A DNA stretch of 22,341 bases from JANYCD01 sp043738625 (GCA_043738625.1 JAYUFR010000019.1:1-22341), one strand, 5' to 3'; shown: positions 15,301-22,341, counted from the stretch's first letter. A program made the numbers and translations. The notes: a model not told the origin generated them from the letters alone.

Positions 15301-16041
15301 ATGCTTAAAGGACGAGTCGCACTGGTGACCGGCGCTTCACGCGGAATCGGACGCGCCATCGCGCTGGAACTCGGTGCCCAGGGTGCTACCGTGGTCGGTA
15401 CCGCCACCACTGCAGCGGGCGCCGCCGACATACAGCAGGCATTGGATACGGCGAGTATCGCCGGAATGGGCGCAATCCTCAATGTGACAGACGCTGCCGC
15501 CAGCGAAGCCCTGATCGGCGAGATCGACAAGAAATTCGGCGCAGTCGCGATCCTGGTCAACAATGCCGGCATCACCCGCGACAGGCTCGCCCTGATTTTG
15601 AAAGATGACGACTGGGACAGTGTCCTCGACACGAACCTCAAGGCGGTATTCCGCATGTCTCGCCTGGTTCTGCGCGGCATGATGAAAGCGCGTCATGGCC
15701 GCATCATCAACATCACTTCGGTGGTTGGTGCCGCCGGCAATCCCGGCCAGGCCAACTACGCAGCGGCCAAGGCTGGTGTCGCCGGGTTGACCCGCGCCCT
15801 GGCGCAGGAGCTGGGCAGCCGTAACATCACCGTCAATTGCGTCGCGCCGGGATTCATCGATACCGACATGACCAAGGCGCTGACGGATGAACAAAAAGCG
15901 GGACTGTTGACGAAGATTCCGTTGGGTCGCCTCGGCCAGGCTGACGAGGTCGCCGCCACGGTTGCTTTTCTTGCGTCACCGCGCGCGGGTTACATCACCG
16001 GCGCCGAATTGCATGTCAATGGCGGCATGTATATGACCTGA
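15301..16041 (+). CDS. fabG: 3-oxoacyl-ACP reductase (FabG)
   Basis: FabG is the NADPH-dependent reductase of the elongation cycle. The 246-aa short-chain dehydrogenase has the cofactor loop T-G-A-S-R-G-I-G at residues 10-17, N-N-A-G at 87-90, and the catalytic Ser140, Tyr153 and Lys157 (A-N-Y-A-A-A-K). The C-terminus G-A-E-L-H-V-N-G-G-M-Y-M is typical of the true FabG subgroup. AAAGGA precedes the ATG at 15301 with suitable spacing. Confidence 0.98.
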   Translation: MLKGRVALVTGASRGIGRAIALELGAQGATVVGTATTAAGAADIQQALDTASIAGMGAILNVTDAAASEALIGEIDKKFGAVAILVNNAGITRDRLALILKDDDWDSVLDTNLKAVFRMSRLVLRGMMKARHGRIINITSVVGAAGNPGQANYAAAKAGVAGLTRALAQELGSRNITVNCVAPGFIDTDMTKALTDEQKAGLLTKIPLGRLGQADEVAATVAFLASPRAGYITGAELHVNGGMYMT

Positions 16042-16061
16042 AGCTCTTAAGGCCTGATCGG

Positions 16062-16083
16062 GCCGGATTGCCCCCGGCTTTTT
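16062..16083 (+). terminator. short terminator-like hairpin after fabG
   Basis: GCCGG (16062-16066) pairs with CCGGC (16074-16078) around a 7-nt loop, followed at once by TTTTT (16079-16083). The stem is only 5 bp, so it is probably a partial terminator separating fabG from the acpP promoter that follows. Confidence 0.4.
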
Positions 16084-16091
16084 GGTAAAAT
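16083..16091 (+). promoter_or_regulatory. putative extended -10 promoter for acpP
   Basis: TGG directly before TAAAAT (16086-16091) fits an extended -10 element (TGn plus a 5/6 match to TATAAT). The expected start near 16098 would leave a leader of about 39 nt before the acpP ATG. No good -35 box is seen. In E. coli acpP also has its own promoter, in line with the very high demand for ACP. Confidence 0.45.
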
Positions 16092-16136
16092 ACGCAGGCT
16101 TTTGTTACTACACCGCACAACAGGGAGGAGTTACGC

Positions 16137-16376
16137 ATGGAGAACATCGAACAACGCGTCAAGAAAATCGTCGCTGAGCAGTTGGGCGTCAACGAAGCGG
16201 AGATCAAAAACGAGTCATCCTTCGTGGATGATCTGGGCGCGGATTCGCTGGACACCGTCGAACTGGTCATGGCCCTCGAAGAAGAATTCGAGTGCGAGAT
16301 TCCCGACGAAGACGCAGAAAAGATCACCAGCGTTCAGCAGGCGATCGACTACGTCAACAACAATCTCAAGAAGTAA
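16137..16376 (+). CDS. acpP: acyl carrier protein
   Basis: The 79-aa acidic four-helix protein carries the growing acyl chain on a 4'-phosphopantetheine attached to Ser37 in D-L-G-A-D-S-L-D-T-V-E-L. The N-terminus M-E-N-I-E-Q-R-V-K-K-I-V and helix III segment E-I-P-D-E-D-A-E-K-I match housekeeping AcpP. A very strong ribosome binding site GGGAGGAG (16123-16130) precedes the ATG, fitting its role as one of the most abundant proteins. It lies between fabG and fabF with its own probable promoter. Confidence 0.98.
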   Translation: MENIEQRVKKIVAEQLGVNEAEIKNESSFVDDLGADSLDTVELVMALEEEFECEIPDEDAEKITSVQQAIDYVNNNLKK

Positions 16377-16393
16377 TCTGCTTGCTCGTTCGT

Positions 16394-16463
16394 GGGGGTC
16401 ACGATAACTGTGGTCATCCATCGAAGCGAAATCCGCAAGTGATCACCCCCGTTATCGCAGGAG
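16394..16463 (+). promoter_or_regulatory. structured acpP-fabF intergenic leader with competing stems
   Basis: Within the 93-nt gap, CGATAAC (16402-16408) pairs with GTTATCG (16451-16457). Just inside, GTGGTCA (16410-16416) pairs with TGATCAC (16440-16446) using one G-U, giving a long hairpin that ends one base before the fabF Shine-Dalgarno AGGAG (16459-16463). An alternative stem GGGGGT (16394-16399) with ACCCCC (16445-16450) would compete with the inner helix. The pairing is seen in the sequence; a regulatory role is inference. Confidence 0.5.
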
Positions 16464-16469
16464 CCTGCC

Positions 16470-17702
16470 TTGTCGCGTCGTAGAGTCGTCGTTACCGGTT
16501 TGGGGGTCATCTCCCCGGTCGGCAATACCGTTTCCGAGGCATGGGAAAGTGTGCTCGCCGGCAAGAGCGGCATCGCACCCATCACCCGTTTCGATGCCTC
16601 GTCCTTCGCGGCCAGAATTGCGGGCGAGGTAAAGAATTTTGATGTCGCGACTTATCTGTCTGCGAAAGAGGCGCGCCGCATGGATATCTTCATCCATTAC
16701 GGCATGGCCGCCGGGATTCAGGCGTTCAGGGATTCGGGTCTGGAAGTCACCGAGGAAAATGCTGATCGCATCGGTGTCAACATTGGGTCGGGCATCGGCG
16801 GTTTGCCGATGATCGAGGAAACCCATAACGATTTCCTGGCGGGGGGGGCGCGCAAGATTTCGCCCTTCTTCGTACCCAGTACCATCATCAACATGATCTC
16901 GGGCAATCTGTCCATCATGTTTGGTCTCAAGGGACCGAATCTGGCGGTGGTGACCGCCTGTACCACCGGTCTGCACGCGATTGGCGTCGGCGGCCGGATG
17001 ATCGAATACGGTGATGCAGATGTCATGGTTTGCGGCGGCGCAGAATCCTGCATCAGTCCGCTTGCCGTTGGCGGCTTCGGCTCAGCCAAGGCGCTGTCTA
17101 CGCGCAACGACGATCCTGCTACTGCCAGCCGCCCCTGGGACAAGGATCGGGATGGTTTTGTATTGGGCGAGGGTGCCGGCGTTCTGGTGCTTGAGGAATA
17201 CGCACACGCCAAAAAACGTGGCGCGCGAATTTATGCCGAACTGGCCGGTTTCGGCATGAGTGGAGATGCTTTCCACATGACCGCGCCCGACACCAAAGGC
17301 CCGACACGCTGTATGCAGTCGGCCTTGCGCAATGCAGGTGTCAATCCGGACGAAGTGCAGTATCTCAATGCGCATGGCACTTCGACTCCGCTTGGCGACA
17401 AGAACGAAACCGAAGCCATCAAGATGGCCTTTGGTGATGCGGCAAAGAAACTGGTGGTGAATTCCACCAAATCCATGACTGGCCATCTGCTTGGGGGCGC
17501 GGGCGGGATCGAGTCCGTGTTCAGTGTGCTGGCCTTGCATCACCAGGTTTCTCCGCCGACGATCAATATTTTCGAACAAGATCCGGAGTGCGACCTGGAT
17601 TACTGCGCCAACACGGCGCGGCAGATGAAGATAGACGTCGCCGTCAAGAACAATTTCGGTTTTGGCGGTACCAACGGCTCCTTGGTGTTTCGCAGGGTTT
17701 GA
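16470..17702 (+). CDS. fabF: beta-ketoacyl-ACP synthase II (FabF)
   Basis: FabF elongates acyl-ACP chains by decarboxylative condensation with malonyl-ACP. The 410-aa protein has R-R-V-V-V-T-G-L-G at the N-terminus and the catalytic Cys164 in T-A-C-T-T-G, His302 in N-A-H-G-T-S-T and His339 in M-T-G-H-L-L-G-G. The C-terminus N-N-F-G-F-G-G-T-N is typical. The start is a TTG at 16470 with AGGAG 6 nt upstream, as no ATG fits the family N-terminus. A run of eight G residues inside the gene (16841-16848) encodes part of an A-G-G-A stretch. Confidence 0.97.
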   Translation: MSRRRVVVTGLGVISPVGNTVSEAWESVLAGKSGIAPITRFDASSFAARIAGEVKNFDVATYLSAKEARRMDIFIHYGMAAGIQAFRDSGLEVTEENADRIGVNIGSGIGGLPMIEETHNDFLAGGARKISPFFVPSTIINMISGNLSIMFGLKGPNLAVVTACTTGLHAIGVGGRMIEYGDADVMVCGGAESCISPLAVGGFGSAKALSTRNDDPATASRPWDKDRDGFVLGEGAGVLVLEEYAHAKKRGARIYAELAGFGMSGDAFHMTAPDTKGPTRCMQSALRNAGVNPDEVQYLNAHGTSTPLGDKNETEAIKMAFGDAAKKLVVNSTKSMTGHLLGGAGGIESVFSVLALHHQVSPPTINIFEQDPECDLDYCANTARQMKIDVAVKNNFGFGGTNGSLVFRRV

Positions 17703-17711
17703 TCCGGTTAG

Positions 17712-18164
17712 GTGGCGATGAGGCTGCCGGTCACACTTTCATTGCGGCCGTCAGCCACGCTGGCAGCCGTTTTGTTTTTGGTTCATGGCCTTGCAGCCAT
17801 CATGGTGCTGGTCACGGATCTGTCTCCAGTCATCAAACTTGCATTGTGGATTGCGCTCGCATTTTCAGATTGGCGCAGTGTGTTCGTTCATGCCCTGCGG
17901 CATGGTGAGCAGGCACTGGTGGCGATTACCCTGCGCAGCGACGGCGAACTTGAAGTCGAATACCGGAATGGCGAACTCGCCAGGGTTCTGGTGGATGACC
18001 GTAGTACGGTGTTTTCATGGCTCGTGGTGCTGTTGATGAAAAGGGATGGGCGGACCCTCGCTCTGACGTTGCCGCACGACGCACTGGGAGAGGAGTCCCA
18101 TCGCCAGCTTCGGCTGTGGTTGCGCTGGGTTGCCGAGACCGAAAATCGGGTTCGCCAGGGGTAG
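17712..18164 (+). CDS. YgfX-like small inner-membrane protein
   Basis: This 150-aa protein has two hydrophobic segments near the N-terminus (about residues 16-36 and 40-52), then a soluble part with V-A-I-T-L-R-S-D-G-E-L and a late W-L-V-V-L-L segment followed by L-P-H-D-A-L. This layout fits the YgfX/CptA family. In E. coli YgfX is a membrane protein that interferes with FtsZ and MreB, with SdhE as partner. No sdhE is in view. The start may be GTG 17712 or ATG 17718; it follows fabF by under 20 nt and is probably read from the same transcript. The family call is by pattern and not certain. Confidence 0.65.
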   Translation: MAMRLPVTLSLRPSATLAAVLFLVHGLAAIMVLVTDLSPVIKLALWIALAFSDWRSVFVHALRHGEQALVAITLRSDGELEVEYRNGELARVLVDDRSTVFSWLVVLLMKRDGRTLALTLPHDALGEESHRQLRLWLRWVAETENRVRQG

Positions 18165-18438
18165 CCGTCCGCGCCTTTTTTTTGCGCAGCTTGAAGATGT
18201 GTTCATCGCCATTCCTGTTTACAGGTCGGTTAAAACATCTGCGCAAAGTCAAAACGATCCTGTTTGACAGCCCATCAATGGTCGGGCATCATCCTAAAAA
18301 ACGATCATTTGTTTTGTTTTAAACCTAAACCAATCGTACGTTCCGATGCGAATGCTCTTGGCGCTACCTTCCGCGCGGAGCTTGGATTCAGCCCCGGGCC
18401 CAGTCCCAACATGGCTAAACTGACTGACAGGAAATAAC
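18165..18438. other. intergenic region with inverted repeats and a promoter, start of accessory region
   Basis: No gene is visible in these 274 bp. TTTGCGCAG (18181-18189) is complementary to CTGCGCAAA (18239-18247), and between them CCTGT/ACAGG (18214-18225) forms a small inner hairpin, giving a branched structure of about 67 nt. A T-run at 18177-18183 may help end the fab transcript. Downstream is a promoter candidate and a leader of about 140 nt with an AT-rich start. Confidence 0.5.
18264..18292 (+). promoter_or_regulatory. putative sigma-70 promoter for the heme/propeller gene
   Basis: A perfect -35 box TTGACA (18264-18269) is followed after 17 nt by CATCAT (18287-18292), a 4/6 match to the -10 consensus. 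Transcription would start near 18299, about 140 nt before the next gene. Confidence 0.5.
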
Positions 18439-20313
18439 ATGATGAGACTGTTGATGAAATTGGGCGCACTGTGGTGCGGATTGGTTCTGTTGCCTCCTCC
18501 CGCGTTGGCGCTCGATGTGAGCGGTCGGGTTCTGGGTGCCGATGGCAAAGCGCTACCGTTCGTCCGTATCCGCATCGGGGAAAAGGACGTTGTGCCATTC
18601 ACGACGACGGTGTTTTCCTCAGCGGACGGCTCCTTCCTGGCACATTACAAGAATGAGAAGGATCCATCCGCCAATCTGGATATCGACGCATTCAGGATTG
18701 GCTGGAAGGAGACCGGGCGCAAAGTTACGAAGACAGCGGCCGGCCTGACGGTCGACGTAAAGATGAAGCGGATCGCGAACGTTGCCGACCAGGTTCCGGC
18801 ATCGGCGTGGCTCAAGGGTGACCCGAACTCAATGGCTTACCAGATGACGACATTGCATTGCTCAAACTGTCATCAGCTGGGTTCGTTCCGGGTCAGAAAC
18901 TTTTCGAGCAAGCTCGTCAGCATGCCGGCCGGCGACCGCTCCGAACATTGGCTTGAACGGGCTGCCGATGACCTGGCCGCCAAGACCGCCAAAGGGCAGC
19001 CGTGGAAGCAAGGCGCCACCACCGAACCTGCACACGGCCGGGTCGCGGCATGGGAGTCCATGGTCCAGTACATGCGCTACAAGACCTTGCGCTTGGGCGA
19101 GCATGATGAATTGCGCTGGGGATTGAAAGAAGGAGGCCCCTACTACAACGCGCTGCTGGAGCCCGCCACCAGCCTGTTCTCGCCGCGTGACATGGCGATC
19201 ACCATCCCGAACCTGGCGCGCAACTTTCCCGTCAAGTTCGACAACTACACCGGCTACGACGATATCGCGCGGCTTGGTGAGTACGGTGTCACCAAGGACA
19301 CGGTGATTGATGAGTACGTGTTACCCACGTTCGGTTGGACCCGTGAAATCGCCCTTGCGCCCGGGTCGAGCAAGATCTGGTTCATCGAGACGGACAAGGA
19401 CCGGCTCGGCTCGCTCGATCCGCAGGATGGTTCGGTGAAGTGGTATCCGATTCCCGGCAAGGGTCGTCAGGGTCCGCACACGATGAACGCCGATGCCGAT
19501 GGCAACATCTGGATGGGGCTTGAAGAAAGTTTCAACGTCGGCCGCTTCAACACCAGGACCGAGGCATGGCGCTTGTACCCGCCACCGGCCGGCACCGATT
19601 TCGGCGTGACCCACGACTTCGCGATCAACTCGGACCGGCATGTCGAGCCTGATGCGCAGGGCCGGATATTCATCACCGACATGGGCAAGAACGAGCTTTG
19701 GGGCATCAACATCGAGACGGGTGACATCAAGAAATATCGCCAACCGCTCATCCAGGAAGAGACGCATTTTCACTCACTGCTCTACGGTGCGGCGATCGAT
19801 GCGAAGCGGAACCGTGTCTGGTGGGCACAGCTTTACGGCTACGTAGGCTCGTTTGATACGGAAAAAAGCATCGCCGAACGTATCATCCCGTTCAAGCGCG
19901 GCGAAGGCCCGCGACGGCTGGCGGTTCAGGAAGACGGTACCTTATGGGTGCCGCTATTCGGCGCCGGTCAGTTGGTCAAGATCAATGGCGATACGGGTGC
20001 CGAGATCGGCCGCTACACGCTTCCTGACCGCGGCGCCGGACCGTATGGCATCACGCTGGATAAGAAACGCAATGCGATCTGGGCCGCCACTTGCAACTCG
20101 GATCGAATCTATCGCTTCGACATTGCCACGCAGAAGTGGCGGCATTACCCGATGCCGCGCAAGGAAACCTACATTCGCGCGATCGAAGTCGATGCGGAGA
20201 CCGGGGATATCTGGACCACTTATTCAAGCCTGCCCGTCGGCCGCCGGGATCCAAAAATATTCGGCACCGAGAGCGCCAACAACATCATCATCCGGCTGCA
20301 TCCGGGCGACTGA
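18439..20313 (+). CDS. exported fusion protein: carboxypeptidase-regulatory-like domain, c-type heme motif, Vgb-like seven-bladed propeller
   Basis: The 624-aa protein begins with a signal peptide (hydrophobic to about 20, A-L-A before a likely cleavage at 24/25). Residues 25-110 look like a carboxypeptidase-regulatory beta-sandwich (D-V-S-G-R-V-L-G-A-D-G-K-A-L-P). A single heme c site C141-S-N-C-H145 follows, with Met162 or another Met as possible sixth ligand. From about 295 to 620 there are seven repeats beginning with an I/V/L-W or I-F pair near residues 313, 357, 410, 460, 502, 548 and 591. This fits a virginiamycin B lyase-like (Vgb) propeller. A periplasmic redox or substrate-binding enzyme is inferred; streptogramin cleavage is not implied. 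Two ATGs (18439, 18442) stand behind AGGAAA. Confidence 0.85.
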   Translation: MMRLLMKLGALWCGLVLLPPPALALDVSGRVLGADGKALPFVRIRIGEKDVVPFTTTVFSSADGSFLAHYKNEKDPSANLDIDAFRIGWKETGRKVTKTAAGLTVDVKMKRIANVADQVPASAWLKGDPNSMAYQMTTLHCSNCHQLGSFRVRNFSSKLVSMPAGDRSEHWLERAADDLAAKTAKGQPWKQGATTEPAHGRVAAWESMVQYMRYKTLRLGEHDELRWGLKEGGPYYNALLEPATSLFSPRDMAITIPNLARNFPVKFDNYTGYDDIARLGEYGVTKDTVIDEYVLPTFGWTREIALAPGSSKIWFIETDKDRLGSLDPQDGSVKWYPIPGKGRQGPHTMNADADGNIWMGLEESFNVGRFNTRTEAWRLYPPPAGTDFGVTHDFAINSDRHVEPDAQGRIFITDMGKNELWGINIETGDIKKYRQPLIQEETHFHSLLYGAAIDAKRNRVWWAQLYGYVGSFDTEKSIAERIIPFKRGEGPRRLAVQEDGTLWVPLFGAGQLVKINGDTGAEIGRYTLPDRGAGPYGITLDKKRNAIWAATCNSDRIYRFDIATQKWRHYPMPRKETYIRAIEVDAETGDIWTTYSSLPVGRRDPKIFGTESANNIIIRLHPGD

Positions 20314-20358
20314 CCGGCGGCAAACAACGGCAGACTCAGAGCAAGTCGCCACGATTTC

Positions 20359-21234
20359 TTACTCGGAGTGACGGAACTTGCTTGGAGTCTTGCCCGTGAT
20401 CGCGTGAAAGACCTGCGAGAAATGGGAGTGGCTGCCGAAGCCAACCTCTTGGGCGATGCGGAGCAGGCCGTGGCGAGTATTACTTAACAACTCCTTTGCC
20501 TTTTCCGTCCGCCGCAGCAACACATATTGATGTGGCGACATTCCGGTGACAGAACGAAAGTGACGTGCAAAATGTGCGCGGCTGACGCCTGCCTGATGGG
20601 CCAGTTCGTTCAGCGTCAACGGTGTTGCAAGACGTGTCTCGATGAAATCCAGGATCGGAGTCAGCGGAATCCCCGACTCGACCGGCCTGGCCTGATTGAC
20701 GGGAGGCGCGGTGGGAAAACCACGCATCAGATTCAGGAGCAGGGCCCGCGTCACTGCATTGATGTAAAGCAGATCGCGTGAACCACCCGTTCGCATTTCG
20801 CTCAAGAGAGTGTCCATGCAGGCGTTGGCGAAGACGTTTCTGAATGCAAAGAGGAAGGTCTGCGGTCCGACAAAACGCGATCCCGAAATACCCGCCACGG
20901 ACTCGCGTGGAATGTGAATCGAAGAAAATGACACGGCACCTTCAATCCGGTATTTCACGAGCCGCCCGGGGGGAATCACGCTGATCAATCCAGGGGTGGA
21001 GTTTCTTTCTATCCATGGGCCGTCGCAGGCGGCGCGTACCCGCCGTGATCCGGCGCTGTGGTAGGCGATGATGAAATCATCGTTTTCGGCGAGTTCGAAT
21101 CCATCCCGCCACGGCAGCTTCCAGTCGCAGACCGATAGCCCACCCCACGTTCTGGCATTGTTGGCGCAAATCGGGTCCAATCCAAACGCCTGACTGAACG
21201 CGTCCACCGCTCTCAACGGTGTTGCTCTATCCAT
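20359..21234 (-). CDS. AraC-family transcriptional regulator
   Basis: This 291-aa protein has an N-terminal sensing half (about residues 1-180, with a beta-rich AraC-binding-like segment around 50-130). The C-terminal AraC DNA-binding domain spans about residues 192-291: the first HTH around L-N-E-L-A-H-Q-A-G-V-S-R-A-H-F-A-R-H-F, the second around I-A-Q-E-V-G-F-G-S-H-S-H-F-S-Q-V-F, and the F-H-A-I-T-G-K-T-P-S-K-F-R end. I chose the start at 21232-21234 because GAGGAG lies 6 nt upstream on this strand; a start 15 codons further up (21279) lacks this. It is convergent with the heme/propeller gene and divergent from the gene at 21417, its most likely target. Confidence 0.93.
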   Translation of the reverse strand: MDRATPLRAVDAFSQAFGLDPICANNARTWGGLSVCDWKLPWRDGFELAENDDFIIAYHSAGSRRVRAACDGPWIERNSTPGLISVIPPGRLVKYRIEGAVSFSSIHIPRESVAGISGSRFVGPQTFLFAFRNVFANACMDTLLSEMRTGGSRDLLYINAVTRALLLNLMRGFPTAPPVNQARPVESGIPLTPILDFIETRLATPLTLNELAHQAGVSRAHFARHFRSVTGMSPHQYVLLRRTEKAKELLSNTRHGLLRIAQEVGFGSHSHFSQVFHAITGKTPSKFRHSE

Positions 21235-21326
21235 GGTTTTCTCCTCACGGCGAGGCACCTCGCTGGGTACCATCAACACCGGCCCACCGCAAACTGGCGC
21301 TTACGATAGCACTTTTTTAACAAACG

Positions 21327-21342
21327 CCAGATTCAAATCTGG
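21327..21342. promoter_or_regulatory. 16-bp palindrome between araC-type gene and divergent gene, candidate operator
   Basis: CCAGATT (21327-21333) and its exact complement AATCTGG (21336-21342) flank a 2-nt centre. It lies about midway in the 182-bp divergent spacer, roughly 75-90 nt before the start of the plus-strand gene. Such a dyad suits a dimeric regulator; AraC proteins more often use direct repeats, so another regulator is possible. Confidence 0.5.
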
Positions 21343-21416
21343 AAGTTCTAGCCCTAACAGCGGCTTACACTGCTTCAGTTGCAGTAACCAGACGCTTGAA
21401 AATCGGAGAGTGAATT

Positions 21417-22341
21417 TTGATCAAACCTGAAGATGTCGAGTACCACACCCCGGCCGATGCCGACCATCGGCACGCAGAAACCAACTGGTTTTGCTTCCAT
21501 GTCCCGGAAGAAAAATTGATGGCGATCATTTACACGGTCGCACGCAAGGCGGTTGGTGTGCAGTCCTGTGATATTTCACTCTATGGTGCGCTTGTCGACA
21601 ATCGCGCCGAGACACTCTATCTGGATACACAGATGGCGTTGCCGGCGCCGCCCAAACTGTCCGAGTACACCACCGCCAACGGGCTTTACGTCAAGGCGGT
21701 GAACCCGCCGCGCGATTACCGCGTGGACTATGTCGGCTATGACGACACCGAGATACACGTTGATTTCAAGGGTCTCATGGAGCCCTTTGATATCCACGAT
21801 CCTGATCACAGTCCCATGGCAAAGGCCACCACTGAAGAGCAGCACGCCGGTGCAGGCATGGGTTCAGGCTATGGCGGCCACTTCGATCTGACCGGCCATT
21901 ACTCCGGGACGCTGAAAATCCGCGGGCGCGAATATGAGGTTGATTGCGTCGAAACCATGGATCACAGCTGGGGCAACCGGGCCGAGATCGACGTGCCGAC
22001 CATGGGCTGGTCGCATGCGCACTTCGGCAAGGATTTCGCAATCAAGTGGATCAACCATTGGGATCCGGGCAAACCGGTCGACCAGCAGCAGTCGCTTGCG
22101 CATGGCTATGTCATGGAAGATGGACAGGCTTATGGCCTGACCGACATGAAGCTCTACACAAATCGCATCGGCAGCGTGATTACCTCGGTCGAGGTGCATG
22201 TCACGGACAAGCGTGGCAAGAAGTTCCACGCGGTTGGCACGGCGCAAGCCGGCGGACCATGGATCTGCTACGCAAGCTCGCTGGTCTATGCCGCGCAGTG
22301 CCGCTGGACTCTGGACGACGGCCGAGTCGGCTACGGCCTGG
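21417..22341 (+). CDS. AttH/CrtC-like (DUF7064/7065-type) protein, 3' end cut by window
   Basis: An open frame with a TTG start at 21417-21419, GGAGAG 6 nt upstream, runs uninterrupted for 308 codons to the window edge, so the gene is partial. There is no signal peptide. The beta-rich sequence includes G-H-Y-S-G-T-L-K-I-R-G near residue 160 and V-E-T-M-D-H-S-W-G-N-R near 180. The latter resembles the D-H-x-W-G motif of AttH and CrtC (hydroxyneurosporene hydratase) lipocalin-like proteins and of DUF7064/7065 proteins often seen beside lipid, terpene or steroid catabolic genes. The family call rests on this motif and is tentative. It is divergent from the AraC-type regulator, which may control it. 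Confidence 0.7.
   Translation, partial: MIKPEDVEYHTPADADHRHAETNWFCFHVPEEKLMAIIYTVARKAVGVQSCDISLYGALVDNRAETLYLDTQMALPAPPKLSEYTTANGLYVKAVNPPRDYRVDYVGYDDTEIHVDFKGLMEPFDIHDPDHSPMAKATTEEQHAGAGMGSGYGGHFDLTGHYSGTLKIRGREYEVDCVETMDHSWGNRAEIDVPTMGWSHAHFGKDFAIKWINHWDPGKPVDQQQSLAHGYVMEDGQAYGLTDMKLYTNRIGSVITSVEVHVTDKRGKKFHAVGTAQAGGPWICYASSLVYAAQCRWTLDDGRVGYGL

Noticed and set aside
1..22341. CRISPR array, tRNA genes, insertion sequences or phage genes
   Set aside because: I saw no regularly spaced repeats, cloverleaf genes, transposases or integrases on either strand.

Overview
The window reads as a chromosome segment from a GC-rich betaproteobacterium. The run rne / rluC - HAD phosphatase - Rieske protein - S49 peptidase - SAM methyltransferase - yceF - yceD - rpmF - plsX - fabH - fabD - fabG - acpP - fabF is the arrangement known from Burkholderiales, Rhodocyclales and Nitrosomonadales. 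Protein motifs, including the betaproteobacterial form of RNase E and its arginine-rich tail, agree with this. Order-level placement (a Rhodocyclales or Sterolibacteriaceae-like lineage) is only a guess.

Layout. (1) 25-1102, minus strand: a PaaI-type hotdog thioesterase preceded by an uncharacterised helical protein (DUF6586-like, with a HEPN-like R-x4-H motif), then a 241-bp non-coding stretch carrying a cluster of CGGACAG-type repeats. (2) 1344-4159, plus strand: ispD-ispF (MEP isoprenoid pathway, stop and start overlapping), then a cyclic-nucleotide-binding protein without HTH, overlapping by GTGA with an AI-2E family permease. The group is closed by a bidirectional terminator. (3) 4240-6900, minus strand: rne, with a 445-bp divergent leader region containing two hairpins, facing rluC. 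(4) 7346-10233, plus strand: rluC, HAD phosphatase, Rieske ferredoxin-like protein and S49 peptidase, all tightly packed. (5) 10220-11508, minus strand: an RsmI-like methyltransferase and yceF (Maf family). (6) 11574-18164, plus strand: yceD-rpmF-plsX-fabH-fabD-fabG-acpP-fabF-ygfX-like. This is the ribosome/phospholipid/fatty-acid supercluster. PlsX supplies acyl-phosphate, FabD and FabH start type II fatty acid synthesis on AcpP, and FabG and FabF carry reduction and elongation. Its intergenic gaps contain hairpins suited to setting the stoichiometry of the parts. (7) 18165-22341: a different, accessory-looking region. It holds an exported protein fusing a carboxypeptidase-regulatory-like domain, one c-type heme motif and a seven-repeat Vgb-like propeller. 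Next come an AraC-family regulator on the minus strand and a divergent AttH/CrtC-like gene that starts with TTG and runs off the window end.

Most of the window is core housekeeping DNA. The parts worth a second look are the heme/propeller fusion, the AraC-divergent gene with a perfect palindrome between them, the switch-like acpP-fabF leader, the rpmF-plsX hairpin, the rne leader, and the HEPN-like gene with its repeat cluster. I saw no tRNA, rRNA, CRISPR array, insertion sequence or integrase. I do not see clear proof of a new system; the strongest candidate for an undescribed function is the 18.2-22.3 kb accessory block.
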